Positions 22,980 to 35,799 of a DNA stretch of 64,000 nt are shown one piece after another. Both the position numbers and the translations under genes were made by a program. The notes beneath the pieces are model-generated. The model was not told the origin of the DNA and did not search any database. It saw only the letters and a program-made list of their open reading frames with translations. The DNA is taken from positions 39,845,776 to 39,909,775 of the forward strand of contig NC_088713.1 of assembly GCF_963576615.1 (NCBI RefSeq), given 5' to 3'. Origin of the DNA: Watersipora subatra (taxonomy: Eukaryota; Bryozoa; Gymnolaemata; Cheilostomatida; Watersiporidae). Position 1 is the first letter of the stretch. Each line of letters starts with the position of its first letter.

Positions 22980-24240
22980 ACTTACTCTGACATATACTAG
23001 TAAATATTTAAACTAACCTAGCAGATATACCAACTTATTACTTCTGTATTTTTTGTGAGCTAGTATGCTCACAGTCCCGAGAGAGAGATCATCATGTGCA
23101 ATCAGTATGTGCACAATTATTCCATAGTACTGCAAGGGAGCTCGGTGGTGACAGTAGTTGGGAGTGTGCGTGTCTGCAAAGCCTGATATACATGTATAAG
23201 TTCATCTGTACATTTCGTCTTTTTCTAACGCTCCATTCTTTAAGCAGATGGAATGACAAACACGGCTCCTATTATAGTAAAGATTGTTGCCAGTTTCATT
23301 AATTTTGTTCACAGATATGTTCAAACACGTTGTAGTTGGCATTAGCAATGATATACAGCCCATAAAGGATAGGCGCCGGCTATCATATGGGTGGGGTTAA
23401 CTAATCGTTCTCTGTTGGGATTGTGCTAGCCTGGGTTTTGGAGCTAATACAACTCTCGCAGGGCAGTCGCGTTGCCTTGTTAGGTATTGTAAAACACAAC
23501 TCGCTGTTATCATTTCATTAGCTCATTCAGTCAGTAGACCCTGTGGTTCACAATAGCAAACCTTAAACTTCTACAATGTAGGGGTAATACCTAACCAAAA
23601 TAATGGATCCATGCAAAATAAAATATTTCAAATTATCTACTTTTACTAGTTTTAAAATTGGTTAAAGTCGTAGTATATGCTTATAGTTAAATATAATTTA
23701 CCCAAAATTACCAGACCAACGGCTTTTTTTCCTCGTTTTTGATTAATATTTTGCCACCCCTAATCTAAAATGACAAAGTCTTTCATTGATGTCACATATT
23801 TTTACCTGGCCCATATGATGGGACAGCAGGCAAAGCTGTGCAGTGTAGTTTTCCTTCTCAAAATCTAAACATAAAACCTAATTTGGGCTATTTTACGATT
23901 GTAAATGGTGACTGGCTGATCATAGTGGTGACAATATTGGGATATTATATTTATTTGACAACAAAAGGAATTCAACAGATCTGTAAAATGACCGCTTTAA
24001 AACTTTATGTTGGTAAATTTCCAGGGGGCTTTATACAGCATATTAGTTTGTTCGGGTGCCGTGTTGGCGTTCATGCCAACAGAGATTGTTCATTAAACCT
24101 CACCCATATGATGCCCATTGCCTCTCCTTGGGAGGCTGCGTATCAATGGCGTTAGGGAATTTTTTTAAACTTGTTAATGTGACACCTACACATAGTATAT
24201 CTAGTTAAAGGATCTCAATTAAAAAATATGTAAATAATTC
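22980..24240. other. no gene seen
   Basis: A moderately GC-richer patch at about 23340-23560 and a 'cccatatgatg' motif (23812, 24106) suggest old repeats. No coding match was found. The plus-strand frame at 23838-24155 has no recognisable features. Confidence 0.35.
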
Positions 24241-24249
24241 GAAAATCTA

Positions 24250-24490
24250 TCGTTTTTTTAAGCCATCATCCTGCTTGCACATGCGCTCGTCTGCAAAAAA
24301 GCCGCCATATTTGTTGAAAGCGATTGTCATTCTCTTGATCAATACTATTTTTCGATGTTGTTTTGATACTAAATTAAAAAATTTGCAACAAATGCATTGC
24401 TTGCCACAATTAATGGCAGAAGCTTTGTGTTTTTAACGATGAAAGTTGTTCATAAAGATGGCAGTATATGTTTTAAGATTATATATCTAT
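24250..24490. repeat. dispersed repeat (partner 33870-34090)
   Basis: 'gcacatgcgctcgt.' and the following 'atatttgt.gaaa.cgat.gtc' and 'tttaacgat.aaa.ttgt.cataaagatggc' blocks occur in the same order in both places. Length and lack of coding content suggest a MITE or SINE fragment. Confidence 0.65.
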
Positions 24491-24849
24491 AACAATCTAA
24501 AGATGGCAGGCAATATATCTTCTAACTCAGTGTTTTCAAAACTGAGAGAAAAAATTGTTGTTTTTAAGTTAGAAATTCTCAAACAAAGTATTATATCTAA
24601 GTTTTAAGCTAATTTTATTGATAAATCTTTGGACAACAATGTCGCTACCATAAAAGTCTTAAAGATCGTTGGTTCTGTTATCAACGAATAATAAAATTCA
24701 GTTGCTAACAATTGCGAGGAAAATTGCAAAAATGTGTCTATGGCGGTCGATCATAGAAAACGCATGAATGAAAGGGTGAAAACGTTGGATTGGCCACTGT
24801 TTGTGGTAGTAAACATGTTTATTTCCTTCTGCAGCTGAGTTACTTTTAA

Positions 24850-26336
24850 TTTTTTCCAGCTACAAGTACTACAGAACAACAGCTACTACAGAACTTGCCC
24901 GGGCACTCCGAGCGTTGCGATAGGCGACGGTGAGAAGAAAGCGAGCAGCGTATATTACAAAAAAGCACAACATCTCATTTACTCTTAAAAACACTTGAAG
25001 CAATACAATGCCTCCTAAATAGCCTACTGCTCCATCGGAAGAACAGATTGATTCCCGTAGAGATAGAGACTGAATTCGCAAAGCAGCAGCTAGACGAGCA
25101 AAAACTGCAGAGCAAACACAGCTACGCCCACAAAGAAACAGAGCTGCTACTGAAGCTTCTAGAAGTGCAGACTCCTCAGAGCAAACACAGCTATGCCTAC
25201 ATAGAAACAGAGCTGCTATTGAAGCTCCTAGAACTGCAGACTCTGCAGAGCAAAAACAGCTACACCCACAATGAAGCAGACTAGCTACAGCATCTGCTGG
25301 AAACTGCAAAGCATCTGCTAAAAGTGCAAAAACTGCAAAGCAAACACAGCTACGCCTACAACATCAGCTGCTAGAAGAGCAGAGGCCGCTGAATAAACAC
25401 AGGTACATTGCGAGTGGGTCAGAATAGATGCTGCAGCTGCTAAAAGTTCAGAAACTGCTGAGCCGACCCAGCAGCGACTCAAACGGCTCAGAGCAGCCGC
25501 TACATTGCCTAGACGAGCATAACCCTCCGAGCAGATGCAGCAGCTACAAGAACATGATGCACTAGCTACAACAGCTGCTCAGCGAGCTGAATTTTCAGAG
25601 CAGATTAGACGGCGACCATAGCAAAATGTACCAACTTTGGCAGCTGCTACCAGGCACACTATATGGGCAGAAAACTTTGCACTCGACTACAGTCCTGCAA
25701 CATAGTATAGTGCCAAATTTTTCTATGGGGCAAATGTCCAAAAATGCTCTAGATGTAATGCCTTTCGTTGAAAAGGCAAAATGCCATATATGTAGTTTTT
25801 TAGTAGTTTTGTTGATAATAAATTTTATCAACACAGCGACATTACTGCAGCACAGTTTGTATATACCATGTGAAAACCCCGGGTATCAACGAATAACTGG
25901 TGAGTCATAACTAGGGTTTTAAGCATGTAGAAATCTCAATTCAAAAGATGCTGGCGATCGCTTAGCAGTGCATTAGGAAAATATTTTCTAGAAGCTTTTT
26001 AAATATGTAAAATTTTTCAATACCGCCAGTTTGAAGGACTTCGGTTTGCCTAGCAATGTCAATTTCATTAACGGTTCTTGGTACAAAATTAGAACAACTC
26101 CGATTTGAGTGGTTTGAGACTGATGCATTGTAGACTAGCTGTTAAACACATTGCATATTTCCATGGATCTCTTCAACATTATTGACTCATACGACTGTAT
26201 ATGTGTGTGCAGTCTTATCAGCACAAAAATTTCAGTAGATTGCACATTTGGAGTTGTTTTATAGTATGAAAGACAACTCTCAATAAAACTATTGCTTTAC
26301 ATAATTCTGTCCCCGAACACGGGTAATGCAGCTAGT
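24850..26336 (+). mobile_element. Helitron relic with 3' hairpin and CTAGT end
   Basis: Coding relics at 25030-25800 match the N-terminal region of Helitron Rep/helicase proteins. At 26312-26323 a small hairpin (CCCG-aaca-CGGG) is followed by TAATGCAG and CTAGT, ending at 26336. This is the Helitron 3' signature: a hairpin a few bases before CTRR(T), followed by T. The 5' TC end was not located, so the left boundary is approximate. Confidence 0.65.
25030..25800 (+). pseudogene. Helitron Rep/helicase N-terminal region, broken
   Basis: One plus-strand frame gives SEEQIDSRRDRD, a stop, then AAARRAKTAEQTQLRPQRN and two further Ala/Arg-rich repeats of the same kind (ASRSADSSEQTQL, APRTADSAEQKQL), each about 25 residues. 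This is the charged (R/A)-(S/T)-E-Q-(T/R) repeat at the start of Helitron proteins. Near 25670 comes ENFALDYSPAT, a stop, then GANVQKCSRCNAFR, a stop and KGKMP. That corresponds to the 'G.m...C..C.A..wk.E.pgmCC' zinc region. Many in-frame stops show it is dead. Confidence 0.65.
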
Positions 26337-26369
26337 TGACAAAAAAAATATTTTCTCATAGCTGGACAT

Positions 26370-26530
26370 GTTTAGGTCAAGTGGCAAAGGAAGTGTGTTG
26401 AGTAATGCCTAGTTTCAGAGAACAGTTCAAGGTTAAGCACCATATTTGTTACTCCTAGTGATCTCTTCTACATGTAGGAATTGAATCCCAGCTTCACAGG
26501 TCAGGCACTCTAGACCATGAGACCACAGCT
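26370..26530 (-). mobile_element. tRNA-derived SINE
   Basis: On the minus strand the sequence has an A-box-like TGGTCTAGAGTGCC and, about 30 bases on, a B-box-like GGGATTCAATTCC. A non-tRNA body runs to about 26370. Pairing is too poor for a real tRNA, so a tRNA-headed SINE is more likely. Confidence 0.5.
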
Positions 26531-26999
26531 ACAGTATGTTAGATGGTGAAACAAGTGCTCTCAGGTCATCCTGGGCCTAGTCTTGCTACCAATAAAATAT
26601 TTTCTATTCCCTACACTTGTTGTATCAAAATAAAAGCAGATTTCAGTATATATTATATATCTCCAAAAGATTTACACAGGTTAAACCTTTTAGGATTATG
26701 GCACAATTGCAAAACATGTTTAAATGGTAAAGCAATGATTAGTTAGCAAATTTCTAGTGACTAATGATGATCAGAGTGCAGTATCAGAATTACCAAAAAC
26801 GTGTTGTTTTTTTCTGCTTAAAGTTAATGGCAGGCAAATTGGGAGACATATTGCATGCTAATCGCAAGGGTCACTTAATATAGTGAATTGGCATATAAAC
26901 ATATTTCTGTTATGAACAGAGGCTTTCATATCTTTTGACTTTTTCCACATGCAATGACGCACAATTTTGCTACAGAGTAAGCAGATCTTTGATAGCTGT

Positions 27000-28860
27000 T
27001 TTATACCTGAAACATAGACCTATTTAAATCAGCTTTTTAAAATGTCACTCGCAGCAATCTTAACCTCCTCATCACTATAAAAGTATGCTTCTTTTAATAA
27101 ATCTTTAACAGACCCAAACATATAGATGTCAGATGACGCAAGATCAGGACTTGAATGAGGATGAACTAGCTGAGACCAATGAATATTGTTGATTGATTCT
27201 AATGTTTTGGCAGGGTTAATGATGCTTCTTTTGTTGTAGCTTCACCGCTTTCTGTAGAGTGCCAATTTTATCTTTTAAATCTGTAAGAGCTTATCAAAAT
27301 TTACAGAAAATTCTATACACAACTACTGCAATACAACGTTAATCAGCTTTGGCAGTAGCTTTGTAAAAAAAAACGAGAGTTGTAAAGAGGGTTGTGATTG
27401 ATCACCCCTACTCATCTCTGTACTTTGACAATTCAGCTTTCATCAAGTCATCATCACACTAAAAGTCATTAAATACTCTGTGTAAGAGAGTGTTTGCGCG
27501 AAAAGACCTCGAATAAACTATTTTTATCTGTAGCATTTCATATTCTGGTAAAAAAATTGTAATGGTTAAAATAAGTGTTTGAATTCTAAAGAAAAATAGG
27601 CAAAAATTAAGAGTTAGGAAGCAAAATGTTTTTTCTCAGCTTCGCAAAGCAATGCGATTTCAATGCCCTTTAACCTCCAGCAAAACTTTTTTATGTCAAG
27701 TTTTTGTTGGTAGTTACAAAAAAAAGAACAGAATAGCTCGTAGCAAAAAAAATAGTAAAACTAATAACTTTATATTGTTACAAAATAAAACAAACTAAAG
27801 GGTGTTGAGCTACATTGCTTTGCTTGGACAGTGAGAATAGCTCTAAGTTAATGAACCACTTTGTTTAAAATTTAATAGTGGCTTGGGTAATGTAAATTTT
27901 ATATAGGAAGGGTTACAGTTAGTGATTTGGTGGTTTTGGTTTTGTTCACATTAGAAAGTAAAAACTGCATAATTTGGAATTTTAAGAAAAATGTTACATA
28001 CAAAATGAAAATGTCGATGAAACTTGAGCTGTAGATTGAAACAAATACCTTATGCATAAAATATTCCTCATTTTTTGTGCCATGATACTACCCTGGCCCT
28101 TTATGGCATTTATACGTATTTTTCCTATTGTTATGTATTCAGAAACAGGTGATACTATAACCATTACACTGACATATAGAAGAGACTGTGCATATTTTTA
28201 TGAATGACCCATAACATGTTGTTTAATATGTTGATTTCATTAACTATTTACATGTAAATCTTACTGTGTAATAGCTTCAAACTGAATTCCAAGTTTTTTT
28301 CTTAATAATAGCATTGTCTGTCTGTCCAAAGCCATTGTTGGAGGTTGTGAAAAAAGATTGCATGGCTTGATATTCGAACATACAAGATAAAATATTCATC
28401 ACTTGAAAGAATGTTGTTGCTATTGATATAGTACTAGAAACGAACATGCAGTAATAGCAAGAATTCTTAGGCAGCAGTTGAAAGTTAAACTTTGAGTATT
28501 TACCAAAGGTCATTAAGAACAATGATTTAATAACCACTTAGACAAACAGAAGTATTCTCCATTCTTTCAATAATGACTGGCTCCATATATCGCTGACCAC
28601 TATCTTTGTAACATCATTGGGGAGTGAACGAAACTACCATTTAATGTAAAGGGGAGTAAACTTAATTTTACAGCAGGAGGAAGGGAAGATAGTAGGGGTT
28701 TATCTAGGATTAGTTGAGCCTGACAACTTAAGGTTGTCAACTCAAGAAGATGTATCGCAAGCAACACAGTCTCACAAAGCAAAACATATGGTTGGTAAAA
28801 TTATGTATTGACTTATTAGCACACCAATATTTTGACTGACGCCTGTTAAATTTCTGGTTA
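27000..28860 (-). mobile_element. mariner-family transposon relic, copy 1
   Basis: On the minus strand at about 27190-27020 the frame reads HWSQLVHPHSSPDLASSDIY, then MFGSVKDLLKEAYFYSDEEV. This is the hallmark mariner C-terminal region ('HPPYSPDLAPSDy.LF.s....l....f.sdeev'), just past where the third acidic residue lies. Stops follow in all frames upstream. The rest of the block, up to about 28860, matches 44870-45910 in order, so both derive from one element. The minus-strand frames at 28277 and 28600 lie inside it and show no family resemblance. Confidence 0.7.
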
Positions 28861-29146
28861 GATTGGTCTGTCTCTACAATTGTCTGTTTAGCCTGAGTAT
28901 TTTAACAAGTTTTGTCCTGATTTGCATTTTTGGCACTCCAACATATTTCTTCACTTTTGGCAGGTTTCATTTGTTTTAAATTATTCAATAACCAATCAGA
29001 TGATATTCAGTTTGGCTCTTCAGCTGTTTTTCTCAGTAGTGAACTCTGACCATACATGGCTGTTTAAACGATGATATTCATTTGTACTTTAGCAGTCCTG
29101 TGTTTTAGTATTGAATTTTCTATTCCCAATGTGGAAAAGCTTTGAT

Positions 29147-29212
29147 GTGATGCAGATAGTAGCATGCCTGTTTGGGAATCAAAATATCCGGGTTCAATCC
29201 CCGTCTAGTTTG
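29147..29212 (+). other. tRNA-like sequence (SINE head or tRNA relic)
   Basis: GATGCAGATAGTAGCATGCC followed by TTTGGGA and CCGGGTTCAATCCCCG resembles an A box, an anticodon loop and an intact T arm. The acceptor stem does not pair well. Confidence 0.35.
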
Positions 29213-29559
29213 ATTCCCCTCGTTTGATTTGTTAGTACAAAACCATGTCACTAGCATAGGCATGTGTGGTAACAGCTGCGATCACTTTTTAAGACAGCAG
29301 ACATATTTTGGCAAAATTTACATCGATTGCGTAGTAAGTGAATATTAATTATTCGTGAACCCATAACCAAGAGAGTGTTGTCTAAATATTACTCTGAAAA
29401 TTAGTTTATGTTTGAGAAGCAAACTATAGTCTTTGATCAAGATATTCCAAGTCAAAATCAAACTTTTTTTTACGATCAAACTCTTTAGTTAGAGTGTAGC
29501 CCTCATGCACCTTCTGTGTTAGAACATCAAAAGCTATGGTTGAGGAACGTATAATCAAT

Positions 29560-29891
29560 TTTAATTCAGATGAAAGTCACACCACTAATTCTGATGACGG
29601 TAAAAGTAATGGATTTGTAGAAGTAATGAACATTGTAGAAGATTGTTTTAGCTTTACAGCAATTTAAGCTTCACATAGCTTTAGTAATGCACATACTATG
29701 AATACAATGCTTTTGTGCGTAGATCTGTAAAGAAGATAGATAAAGTATATTAAAAATAATGTTCTAGATAGGATTTGAAATTGAAAAAAATGTATACATA
29801 TCATGAAGCAAAATTGTCAGTTTTCTGTGAAATGGCTGGCAGTAGGCTAAAAAGCTAAAGTTGCACATGGATGGCAGTGGAAAAGTCTTAA
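29560..29891. mobile_element. TTAA-type MITE or piggyBac fragment
   Basis: The right end (GGATGGCAGTGGAAAAG near a TTAA at 29888) and the interior match the elements at 811 and 60416. The left part ('gatgaaagt.....gtagaa.taatgaacatt') also matches 60270-60330, upstream of the MITE there. An acidic Ser/Asp/Glu reading of that part looks like a piggyBac transposase N-terminus. Confidence 0.45.
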
Positions 29892-29899
29892 GCACAAAT

Positions 29900-32800
29900 T
29901 TTGCTAAAGACAAACTCGTAAATGATTAAGATTAGGCACAAAGTCTCAGTTCTACAAAAGTGGGAGCAAAGCTGTCTTATACAGTAATATCTTTATATTT
30001 GAGTCATGTTATATTCTTACTTTCCCAAACAAAATTGAGAGTTATACCCTTTATCAAAAGATAACTGACAATAATTCTGCAATAACACTACTTTTCCCGC
30101 TGTGAGCTACAACCATTGTTTCAAAAGGTATATTAAACAACCATTCAAACAATTCCTAGCTAGAAATAACGCTCCATACGCTGTACCCACTGAATCGACT
30201 TCTACCAAACCAGCACTGCTTTGTATGGACAATGGTGAAACTGCTTTAATTTTCTGAGCAACAATTAATATCGGAATATGTTTAATTATGTCGTGGTTGT
30301 TAGAGCATTTGTATGCCATCACTTACAATTCTAAGGAGAATTTTAAAAATCAGGTTTTTCAATAAAGATTTTGTGGACATGTTCTGGTGGTTTATAGTAT
30401 AACAGATATGTTTAGCTGACTTGAGGTATGAGCAATTGCATAAGCAACACAGCTTTAGATTTTCACTTAATTTTTTTACTTTTTCATGTTTACTTATCTT
30501 TTTTAAAATTGCTTGTTGCCAATATTAAATTTGTTGTCACATTTGAGAGGAACAGGTATGCATCTTGAGCAATTATAATTCCTGCAATTGTGATCTTTCT
30601 GCTCACATGTATGAATGTGACATCTGGCGCCTAAATAATCTGTACTTTTCATACATTTGGGGGTAATGATGAATTGTGATAATTTTCACTATATTAAAGG
30701 AAATTTAATCGTACACTACCTATTACAGGTGTATTACCAGATGTGTCTTAGAACAAGTGACTTCGAGGAGATATAACTACAATTCTTACCTTCTTTTCAG
30801 TTGGAGTGACTAAAAACATTTTTAATTGTAAAAGTTGCCATAAGTTATTGGGTTGTCAGGGTTCAGTCCTATTGCTTCACAAGTCTCAAGAGCGGTTGTA
30901 TTTTGAAAATTTCAGCCTTTCCTAGCAATGTTTTTGTATCTTTGTTGAGCCATATCACAAGCAAATTAAACTGGCTACTCTCACACACATGTAATTCGAG
31001 TTTTCAACCAATACTAAACTTTTTTGTAATTTAATTTTGCTGATTGCTTTGTTTTTTTAAGATTTGTCATTTAGTGTATTTGACAAGAAAATGTTGGTTT
31101 CTACAGTGTACATGCTCAATAAAAAAGAGTTTCTTATATTTCAAAGTTAAACCCAATAAGAACATGAATACTCACAATGTTTTTTCTTAAAATATACTGG
31201 TTTAATCCTTTCAAATATAAATGTAAATATATATTGTACTCTAGTGTCTGTAGGCAAATTTAAACTATTCACAACTGTTTTAGCAAACAACGATTAATGC
31301 ATTATTATGGTTCATCCTTCTTCATTTAATATAAATATATCGCCATATCCTTTAATATAAATCAACTTTAGAGATCATGATAATTACCACATAATCAAAT
31401 ACTTTTAAGATTTAGTGCTACAAAGGTAGTTTACAAGTGTGTAATGAAAATATTATTCGCAACACTCTAAACTGACAAACTCAGCACACCAGACCATCAA
31501 ATTGTTTGAGTCTACTTGATCAAGTTAAAAAATAGTAAGAAAACAAGGCTTATCCATGTTTATAAAGTCGGTACAAAATATTGATTGTCAGTAATTTAAA
31601 TACCATTTTGCAAGACTAGCAACAGATCTAAATGTCTCAAAACAAGGCTTGCAATATAGTTATAACAGAAGCTACATTATAGCTATATAGAGTAGCGGTA
31701 TTTAAAAAAATTACATTTTAACTTACAACAAACTTACGCAATGGTCGGTATCAAGTATGTAAGTAACAATGATAAAAAGGACGACTACGCAACAAAAACC
31801 TCAACACATTGTTGTGTCGTTGTTACGTGTTCAAAAGTTACATGTTTGTGATCTAACCTTGTATTTGGCACCAAAATTGTAGCAGAATCATGGGTCTCTG
31901 TTTCTTCGTTGTTATAACCTTAACACGCGTTGTTCTGTAGCCGATTGAAAGGCATCATAAAGCACATACCGAAGCCTCAGTTGTATATGGCCTATGATGA
32001 AATGGAAGCCCGAGCTGTACAGCCTCACTCCATCTAACATACTTTGGCTATGATGTACTACTGTTGTTAGTTTTTGTAATCTATTGTTATGTATTTCTAG
32101 TACTTGTATTATTTATCAATAGTTATTGATAACATTTTTAATTGTAAATTTTATTGGTTAGAAGTCAATTATTAACTAGCTGGTCAATTAGCTTTAATTC
32201 CAATAATAGCCTGTGTCCTTTTTTGTTAAGTTGTAACAACTAAAATTGTAGCCCGTGTAACATCTGCTCATTTACGCACAGTCAATAAAAAGTAGATTGC
32301 TGAAAATCATAACTAATAGTCATGCTAACACTTGATACAAGTAGCTAATCAAATTAAGAGACTGGTGCATATTTAAGCCACTGCGGTAGGACTACAGATT
32401 ACAATTTATATAAATCAAAGGAAAACCCCAGGCTGAGATCAATTAACCACAAAGAGTATGAAGTGTGAGTTGTCATTAGATTTAATTTTTACAGCCAAGG
32501 CTAAAGGCATTTAATATTTATCTAACACCAATGAGACGCAATACTAGATTTTGGAAACATTTTGTATTCTTTGAAATTGACCTACTTTTTAAAATGGAAT
32601 GCAAACCATCATGTTAGATTTAGATTAGATATTTAGTAAAATTCTAATGAGTAGCGTACCACCAAATCTCTAATGAGCAACACCTTTATTTTAATCACAT
32701 CTATATCTGAGTGCCACTATTTAACATTCTTAATATTTACGAACTCGGAATAGAAAGTGATCAATAAAAAATTTCCACAAAAGCGAATTAATAATGACTC

Positions 32801-33860
32801 AACTACATTGATAAAAATTAATTTGTTTGTTGTTTTTGTTTGTATCAAAGTCCGTCTTCCTACTCAAGGTCTCTACAGTTTTTTTCGTTAAAACTCTGAA
32901 TGCAGCATCACAGAAGAAATTAGTACTGTATCAGACAAATAGTAGTTTATTTTTAATGTAGTTTTGATAGTTTAATGCAGGTAGAAAAAACCTTTTGCAT
33001 TTACGATTAAATTTTTCTACTTTATAATTTGAAGCTCAAATTTTGAGGCAGTTTTGATTACACGCGGTTTCTCTTCAGTTGCTCCAGAAGTTCATACAAG
33101 TACATAGCATAGATTTTGGTTCTGCAAAAATTGTTTCTATGCTGATATCAGTTAACTCAGCTGTGCAGAAAAGGAGTTGAGGTCAGAGAATGTGTACGAG
33201 GTATTAAGCAGGCAGAAGAATATAAGATGGTTCCAAATAGAGGCAACAAGTAGAACAAAACTGGCTGATCAAATCTTGCTTGATCAATCTGTTGCCAATC
33301 TTTGCTTTAAAGGGTCAAATTTTGTTTTTGAATGTATTATGAATATTGTTTGTTTATTTATGTCAATTGTTCTTGAGTATGTTTGTGTAGAATGTTAAAA
33401 TACTATTATATAATTTATAAATTTGCAGATTTATAACATATTACTTGATAGCACAACTGCGGTAATTCAACCTTGGCTTGCAATGGATAGACACTCATAA
33501 CCCATTTTATATACACTGTAGCACATACAAAGCTAATTTTGGCTGAAATCTGTAGAGAACCTACCATGAGTGCAACAAGCTTTTATGCAACCTTGTTAAA
33601 TATAATGACAAAATGAAAATATCTTCGTCCTCAAAATATTATCATTTATTCACCGTGAACCACGGTCAGATTTTGTCATTACAAATTATGATGTTATATT
33701 ATTATCAGTTATTACTTCTTATGTTGCATGGCGAGATGAATCGATTGACCAGAATATATTTTTTCACCAAATCAAGATGTACTAGACACTTGGTTTGGCT
33801 TAGATATTTTTTCTTTTGCTGTGTTTGGTTGGCCTGACAACACCTCAAATTTACAAGATT
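29900..33860. other. no gene seen
   Basis: AT-rich stretch without domains, tandem arrays or tRNAs that I can support. A short segment at 33140-33230 weakly resembles 21905-21990. Confidence 0.4.
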
Positions 33861-33869
33861 ATCCGTCTT

Positions 33870-34090
33870 TTTTTGACATCATCAAGTCGATTGCACATGC
33901 GCTCGTTCACGAAAAAGTTGTCATATTTGTAGAAAACGATCGTCTTGTTTTAGTTAACGGTACTTTTGGGTGTTGTTTTAGTACTATAATAAAAAAATTG
34001 CAAACAAAAGCAGTGTTTTCAAAAATCCAGTGCAAAAGCATCGTGTGTTTAACGATAAAATTGTCTATAAAGATGGCCGACAATGATAAA
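33870..34090. repeat. dispersed repeat (partner 24250-24490)
   Basis: See the entry at 24250. The frames at 33821 (plus) and 33907 (minus) are chance frames within it. Confidence 0.65.
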
Positions 34091-34440
34091 ATGACGTCCT
34101 GAAAAAACGAAGGTACCCTGTGAGAAACTAAACATGACACCGTACTCTTCTAGTTTGCCAGAATACTAATGATAGGTTCCACCTACATTTACAAGCTACC
34201 TTCTATGGAGGTCAGTGTCTTCTCACATCAAGTATTGTATCGAGTTGTGTTCTCTTTGTTTCATGCTTAGGGATGGCCGCGCACTCGTTGCTTAGCCAAA
34301 AAGTAAAGTAATGAGAGGTGCCGGATTTTTAGACTGAAATGAATAAAGATTTCTGTTAATAATTTGCTGGTAGTTGTTTTTGACTAGATTTGTTCAATTA
34401 TAGTTGTAGTTGCTATTTTTGGTCAATGATTTATGTTGCT

Positions 34441-35081
34441 TTAACCCGTTCAACACTAACAGCCAATTTTCGGGCCTCGCGTAGGGTGTGTCAGAATCCC
34501 TCACGGCAGGTTTTCCGGCATTCACATAGATTTTGTTGACAAAAGCCGTTTCTAAATAACAGCGTAAATCAATCAAATTGATTTTTCCACAAGATGTTAG
34601 ACCAAAAGTTTTACTTCCATTTGTAACAGTTTACAAATAATTTTAACTACTTCCTTCGTTTTAATAACCAATTTGGTTAGAATATCCCGAAAAAAACTGT
34701 ACCACTTGTTTGTTGGTAGGTTATAAATTATTTTAATGCAAATGCAAAAATTTATGATACTAGTTGTTATTTACCAGTATATTTTCAGACATGAAATGAT
34801 GATGAACAAGTGCTACATGTTTATGCTGCTCGCGTAAATCTGTCAAGAGTTTTGTAAAATGGTATGAACTTTTATAATTTAGCTCAAATAATGATACAAG
34901 TACTTTTTTTCTGTTTGATGACATTTGCGATGGGTTGCCCAACATTTTTACTAGGGTTTTATCAAACAGCATTGTATTATGAGCACGTTTAGATATAATT
35001 AATAGAAGTTTAAAGACTTCGGATCGTTTGACAGACTGCCCAGAGTTACTGACAGGCGTTGACCAAAATGGCCAGGGTTAA
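34441..35081. mobile_element. possible TTAA-bounded element
   Basis: Bounded by TTAA-CCC (34441) and GGG-TTAA (ending 35081), about 640 bp apart, as for other TTAA elements in the window. Beyond the CCC/GGG the ends do not match well. Two minus-strand frames (34394-34576, 34760-34972) with moderately protein-like composition lie within it. I recognise neither. Confidence 0.35.
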
Positions 35082-35384
35082 AAGGATTAAAAATTAATAT
35101 ATTGTACTGAGTCTCCATAACTTTTCTTTGGGTAACAAACAGCCCAATTTGGTATTTCTGCGTGCGAATAGCAATAAAAGTACCACCATGCTCTACCAGT
35201 TACACTGAGTCTAGATGTATGGCTTTTACCAACCTACTCTCAAATTTATCTTGCATAGCTGGATGTCCTTATTTTTATAGTATCCAGAAGACGTGCTGAT
35301 GATTTTTAATCTAAACATAGATGTTATTAGTAATGGCACAGTTTAAACCCAGACCATTTAACCATTATTATAAAATGGTGCATG

Positions 35385-35595
35385 TTAGGCTGTAATAGTG
35401 ATGTTCGAACTCAAGTTCGAATAAACTCCAGTAATACGAAGCAGCCTTTTTGGGCTATAAACAGTCATAGTGTGAATACACGCTTCTTGATCATCTCTTA
35501 ATCTACTACATTTGTCTTCTATTATCTCACATACTTGAATGCCCATGTTACTAGAGCCTGCTCTAACACAGCTGCTGTATGTGTCACAGGTGTTC
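35385..35595 (-). CDS. possible terminal exon of a Cys-containing protein
   Basis: After an acceptor (ttgcatttag, 35596-35597) the minus strand reads NTCDTYSSCVRAGSSNMGIQ, then VCEIIEDKCSRLRDDQEACI and HTMTVYSPKRL, to a stop at 35385. Five Cys with regular spacing and no low complexity make a real secreted-protein exon plausible. I do not recognise the family, and no partner exon was found. Codon composition differs from surrounding random frames. Confidence 0.3.
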
Positions 35596-35793
35596 CTAAA
35601 TGCAATTATCGGAGATGCACAAGAAAGGATAATGTCTAAGACCTTAAACGGTGTTGCTGACCCTGTTGATGTCCTCAACAGAATCAGTCGGGAAGGCCTA
35701 CCAAAAACACCCCAATGTGGCAGCCTCGATCTCAAAGAGATCGCAAAGGCCGAGGCTAGTCATATAGTGTCTCCTACTACTTGTTGCCTCTGA
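35590..35793 (+). CDS. possible terminal exon, plus strand, unknown
   Basis: After a good acceptor (gtgtcacag, 35589) an open frame reads VFLNAIIGDAQERIMSKTLN, GVADPVDVLNRISREGLPK, then DLKEIAKAEASHI, ending in a TGA at 35791-35793. The composition is protein-like and amphipathic. It abuts the minus-strand candidate and overlaps it by only a few bases. Either, both or neither may be real. Confidence 0.25.
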   Translation: MFLNAIIGDAQERIMSKTLNGVADPVDVLNRISREGLPKTPQCGSLDLKEIAKAEASHIVSPTTCCL

Positions 35794-35799
35794 GCATAT

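Noticed and set aside
23838..24155. 105-codon plus-strand frame as a gene
   Set aside because: No domain, no splice support and no initiation context. Composition is that of random AT-rich DNA.
26463..26530. Functional tRNA gene on the minus strand
   Set aside because: A and B boxes are recognisable, but acceptor and anticodon stems do not pair. A SINE head is more likely.
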